The position numbers and the translations under genes were made by a program. From an uncultured Clostridia bacterium (GTDB taxonomy: Bacteria; Bacillota; Clostridia; Lachnospirales; Anaerotignaceae): a stretch of DNA of 7,056 bases. Of the stretch, positions 5,554 through 7,056 are shown piece after piece (within the stretch, counting starts at the first letter, position 1; every line of letters begins with the position of its first letter). The notes below the pieces were generated by a model. That model worked only from the letters and a program-made list of their open reading frames with translations, was not told the DNA's origin and did no database searches. The stretch lies in NCBI GenBank assembly GCA_937888765.1, contig CALASU010000077.1, positions 1-7,056 of the forward strand, written 5' to 3'.

Positions 5554-5686
5554 GCTGTAATTCTTTTGGATACAATGGATTGCTGAACAAGCAGAAAACC
5601 TTAATGGATATGCACCCAGTCAAAAATAGAAATGTGGGTAAATAGTACTTGAAATTGGTGTATTTGTACCTTGCAGGAAAATGAAT

Positions 5687-5716
5687 TTGACGATATGATG
5701 CATCTGTATTTTAAAT
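5687..5716 (+). promoter_or_regulatory. Tentative promoter for the MFS transporter
   Basis: TTGACG (5687-5692, 5/6) is followed after 17 bases by TTTAAA (5710-5715), or after 18 by TTAAAT, each about 4/6. A start near 5722 would give a very short leader, since GGAGGG begins at 5726. The 187 bases between the tRNA terminator and this gene hold no better-looking site, no recognisable gene and only weak inverted repeats. Confidence 0.3.
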
Positions 5717-5740
5717 TTAGATCTTGGAGGGAAATATACC

Positions 5741-6916
5741 ATGCATACATATTCTAATTACAAAAAAACGTTACTTGCCTGCTATTTGGGCTTTATTACA
5801 CAGGCTATTTCAGCCAATTATGCCCCGCTTTTATTTTTGACATTCAAAAGTACATATGCAATATCTTTAGATAGAATTGCATTGATTCCAATGATATTTT
5901 TCCTTACACAGTTGTTAACTGACTTAGCGGCAATCAAATTTGTTGATAAGATAGGATACCGGACTTGTGTAGTTGCTTCACAGATACTATCCTCTGTGGG
6001 GCTTATTTCAATGGCGTTTTTGCCGGAATTGTTACCGATACCGTTTATGGGTATTTTAGTTTCCGTTGTATTGTATGCTATAGGCAGTGGTTTAATTGAA
6101 GTGCTCATAAGTCCAATCGTAGAAGCCTGTCCTTTTGAAAATAAAGAAGGTATGATGAGTTTGCTGCATTCTTTCTATTGTTGGGGTTCTGTTGGAGTGA
6201 TTCTTGGATCTACAATATTTTTTGCAGTTTTTGGAACAGAACATTGGAGGATTCTTTCGGTTATATGGGCGGTATTACCACTATATAATTCATTTAATTT
6301 TATTTCCTGTCCTATAGAAAGATTAGTGGAAGATGGAGAAGGAATGCGCGTGGGGCAATTATTGCGTTTGCCCTTATTCTGGTTATTATTGTTATTAATG
6401 ATTTGTTCGGGTGCTTCGGAAATATCTATGTCGCAATGGGCTTCTGCATTTACCGAATCAGCGTTGGGAGTACCTAAAATGATAGGTGATTTGGCGGGCC
6501 CGTGCATGTTTGCTGTTTTGATGGGATTAGCACGAGTTTTTTATGGAAAAGTAAGCGAAAAGCTTGATTTAACCAATACGATGCTTATGTGTGGGACCTT
6601 ATGTGTGATTTGTTATTTGATTGCTTCTTTAGCAACAGTACCTGCTTTAGGACTGATAGGTTGTGCATTGTGCGGACTTTCAGTAGGTATTATGTGGCCG
6701 GGAACGCTAAGCATTTCGGCACAGAAATGTCCCACCGGAGGAACTGCGATGTTTGCGTTTTTAGCATTAGGCGGAGATTTGGGAGGTTCTATTGGTCCGT
6801 CAATCGTTGGTATTGTTTCCGATTTGGCAGGTGGGAATTTGAAGACAGGATTGCTTGTGGTTACATTCTTTCCCATTGTGTTAATTTTAGGGCTGTTTTT
6901 GTATAGGAGGCTTTGA
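5741..6916 (+). CDS. Major facilitator superfamily transporter (possibly FHS/FucP-like)
   Basis: A 391-aa polytopic inner-membrane protein with about 12 hydrophobic segments, consistent with a full-length MFS porter. The first loop carries FVDKIGYR (67-74), a version of the MFS motif A (D-K/R-x-G-x-R), and a second-half echo is GLARVFYGKVSEKL at 262-275. SLLHSFYCWGSVGVILG at 140-156, SEISMSQWASAF at 226-237 and SVGIMWPGTLSISAQ at 314-328 resemble the fucose/FHS-type branch, so a sugar or similar small molecule is a reasonable guess; the substrate cannot be read from sequence. ATG follows GGAGGG (5726-5731) with 9 bases between. It is more AT-rich than the aro genes and favours TTA/TTG for Leu (e.g. 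213-220), suggesting a different origin. Its last codons contain the ribosome binding site of the next small ORF. Confidence 0.88.
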   Translation: MHTYSNYKKTLLACYLGFITQAISANYAPLLFLTFKSTYAISLDRIALIPMIFFLTQLLTDLAAIKFVDKIGYRTCVVASQILSSVGLISMAFLPELLPIPFMGILVSVVLYAIGSGLIEVLISPIVEACPFENKEGMMSLLHSFYCWGSVGVILGSTIFFAVFGTEHWRILSVIWAVLPLYNSFNFISCPIERLVEDGEGMRVGQLLRLPLFWLLLLLMICSGASEISMSQWASAFTESALGVPKMIGDLAGPCMFAVLMGLARVFYGKVSEKLDLTNTMLMCGTLCVICYLIASLATVPALGLIGCALCGLSVGIMWPGTLSISAQKCPTGGTAMFAFLALGGDLGGSIGPSIVGIVSDLAGGNLKTGLLVVTFFPIVLILGLFLYRRL

Positions 6917-6917
6917 G

Positions 6918-7013
6918 GTGGATTTATTGAAAAGTAAAGTTTCCGGTAAGATTGCAGAATGTACTGGCAGGAGTTACAATATCAGAAAAACGGATGAGGA
7001 TTATGGGGAATAA
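6918..7013 (+). CDS. Small ORF of unknown function coupled to the MFS gene
   Basis: GTG at 6918 opens a 31-codon frame ending at TAA 7011-7013 (MDLLKSKVSGKIAECTGRSY, then NIRKTDEDYGE). The start lies 1 base after the transporter stop, and AGGAGG (6905-6910) sits 7 bases upstream inside the last transporter codons, an excellent ribosome binding site. A TTG at 6927 in the same frame is an alternative start. The product is charged, has no membrane segment and I do not recognise it. It could be a genuine small protein, the remnant of a longer frameshifted gene, or a leader for the next gene: another frame with ATG at 6994 or 7003 is open to the window end without a good ribosome binding site. Confidence 0.35.
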   Translation: MDLLKSKVSGKIAECTGRSYNIRKTDEDYGE

Positions 7014-7056
7014 AACAAATTCATGCGAAAAAGTAATCTCAAGAGTAAAACAGATG

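Noticed and set aside
5614..5639. ACCCA/TGGGT inverted repeat before the transporter as an operator
   Set aside because: Five-base arms with a 16-base gap are expected by chance and do not overlap a convincing promoter.

Overview
The window looks like a chromosomal segment of an endospore-forming, low-to-mid GC Gram-positive of the class Clostridia (Lachnospirales-like by overall feel; the exact taxon is inference). The sporulation genes yabP and yabQ, a DivIC-type septum protein, clostridial-looking AroC and AroA proteins, strong GGAGG-type ribosome binding sites and sigma-A-type promoter elements support this.

Region 1 (1-4025) is an aromatic amino-acid operon on the + strand: aroA (EPSP synthase), aroC (chorismate synthase), pheA (chorismate mutase fused to prephenate dehydratase with an ACT domain) and aroQ (type II dehydroquinase). 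aroA and aroC overlap by 11 bases and the other gaps are short, so one mRNA is likely. Together these enzymes cover shikimate pathway step 3, the last two steps to chorismate, and the branch to phenylpyruvate. No promoter is visible before aroA, so the operon probably starts upstream of the window. The block is bracketed by two tandem-hairpin intergenic repeats (about 4-49 and 4030-4105) that align best as inverted copies. An intrinsic terminator (4133-4162) closes the unit.

Region 2 (4163-5346) is yabP-yabQ-divIC, a conserved Firmicutes cluster for the spore coat/cortex and the division septum. yabP begins with TTG behind a good ribosome binding site and a possible sigma-E promoter.

Region 3 (5347-5553) is a monocistronic elongator tRNA-Met unit. 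It has a near-consensus promoter (TTGACA, 17 bases, TATACT) and a clear intrinsic terminator. The 3' half of the tRNA is unusually weak: one A-C mismatch and several G-U pairs fall around the acceptor/T-stem junction.

Region 4 (5554-7056) is visibly more AT-rich and uses TTA/TTG leucine codons. It holds a 12-TM-type MFS transporter followed by a short, tightly coupled small ORF of unknown function. In Bacillus subtilis the divIC region is followed by tRNA genes and then spoIIE. The transporter behind the tRNA therefore looks like an accessory insertion next to a tRNA gene, which is inference. I found no clearly new multi-gene system. The best leads are the inverted tandem-hairpin repeats, the degenerate tRNA 3' half, and the accessory cargo beside it.
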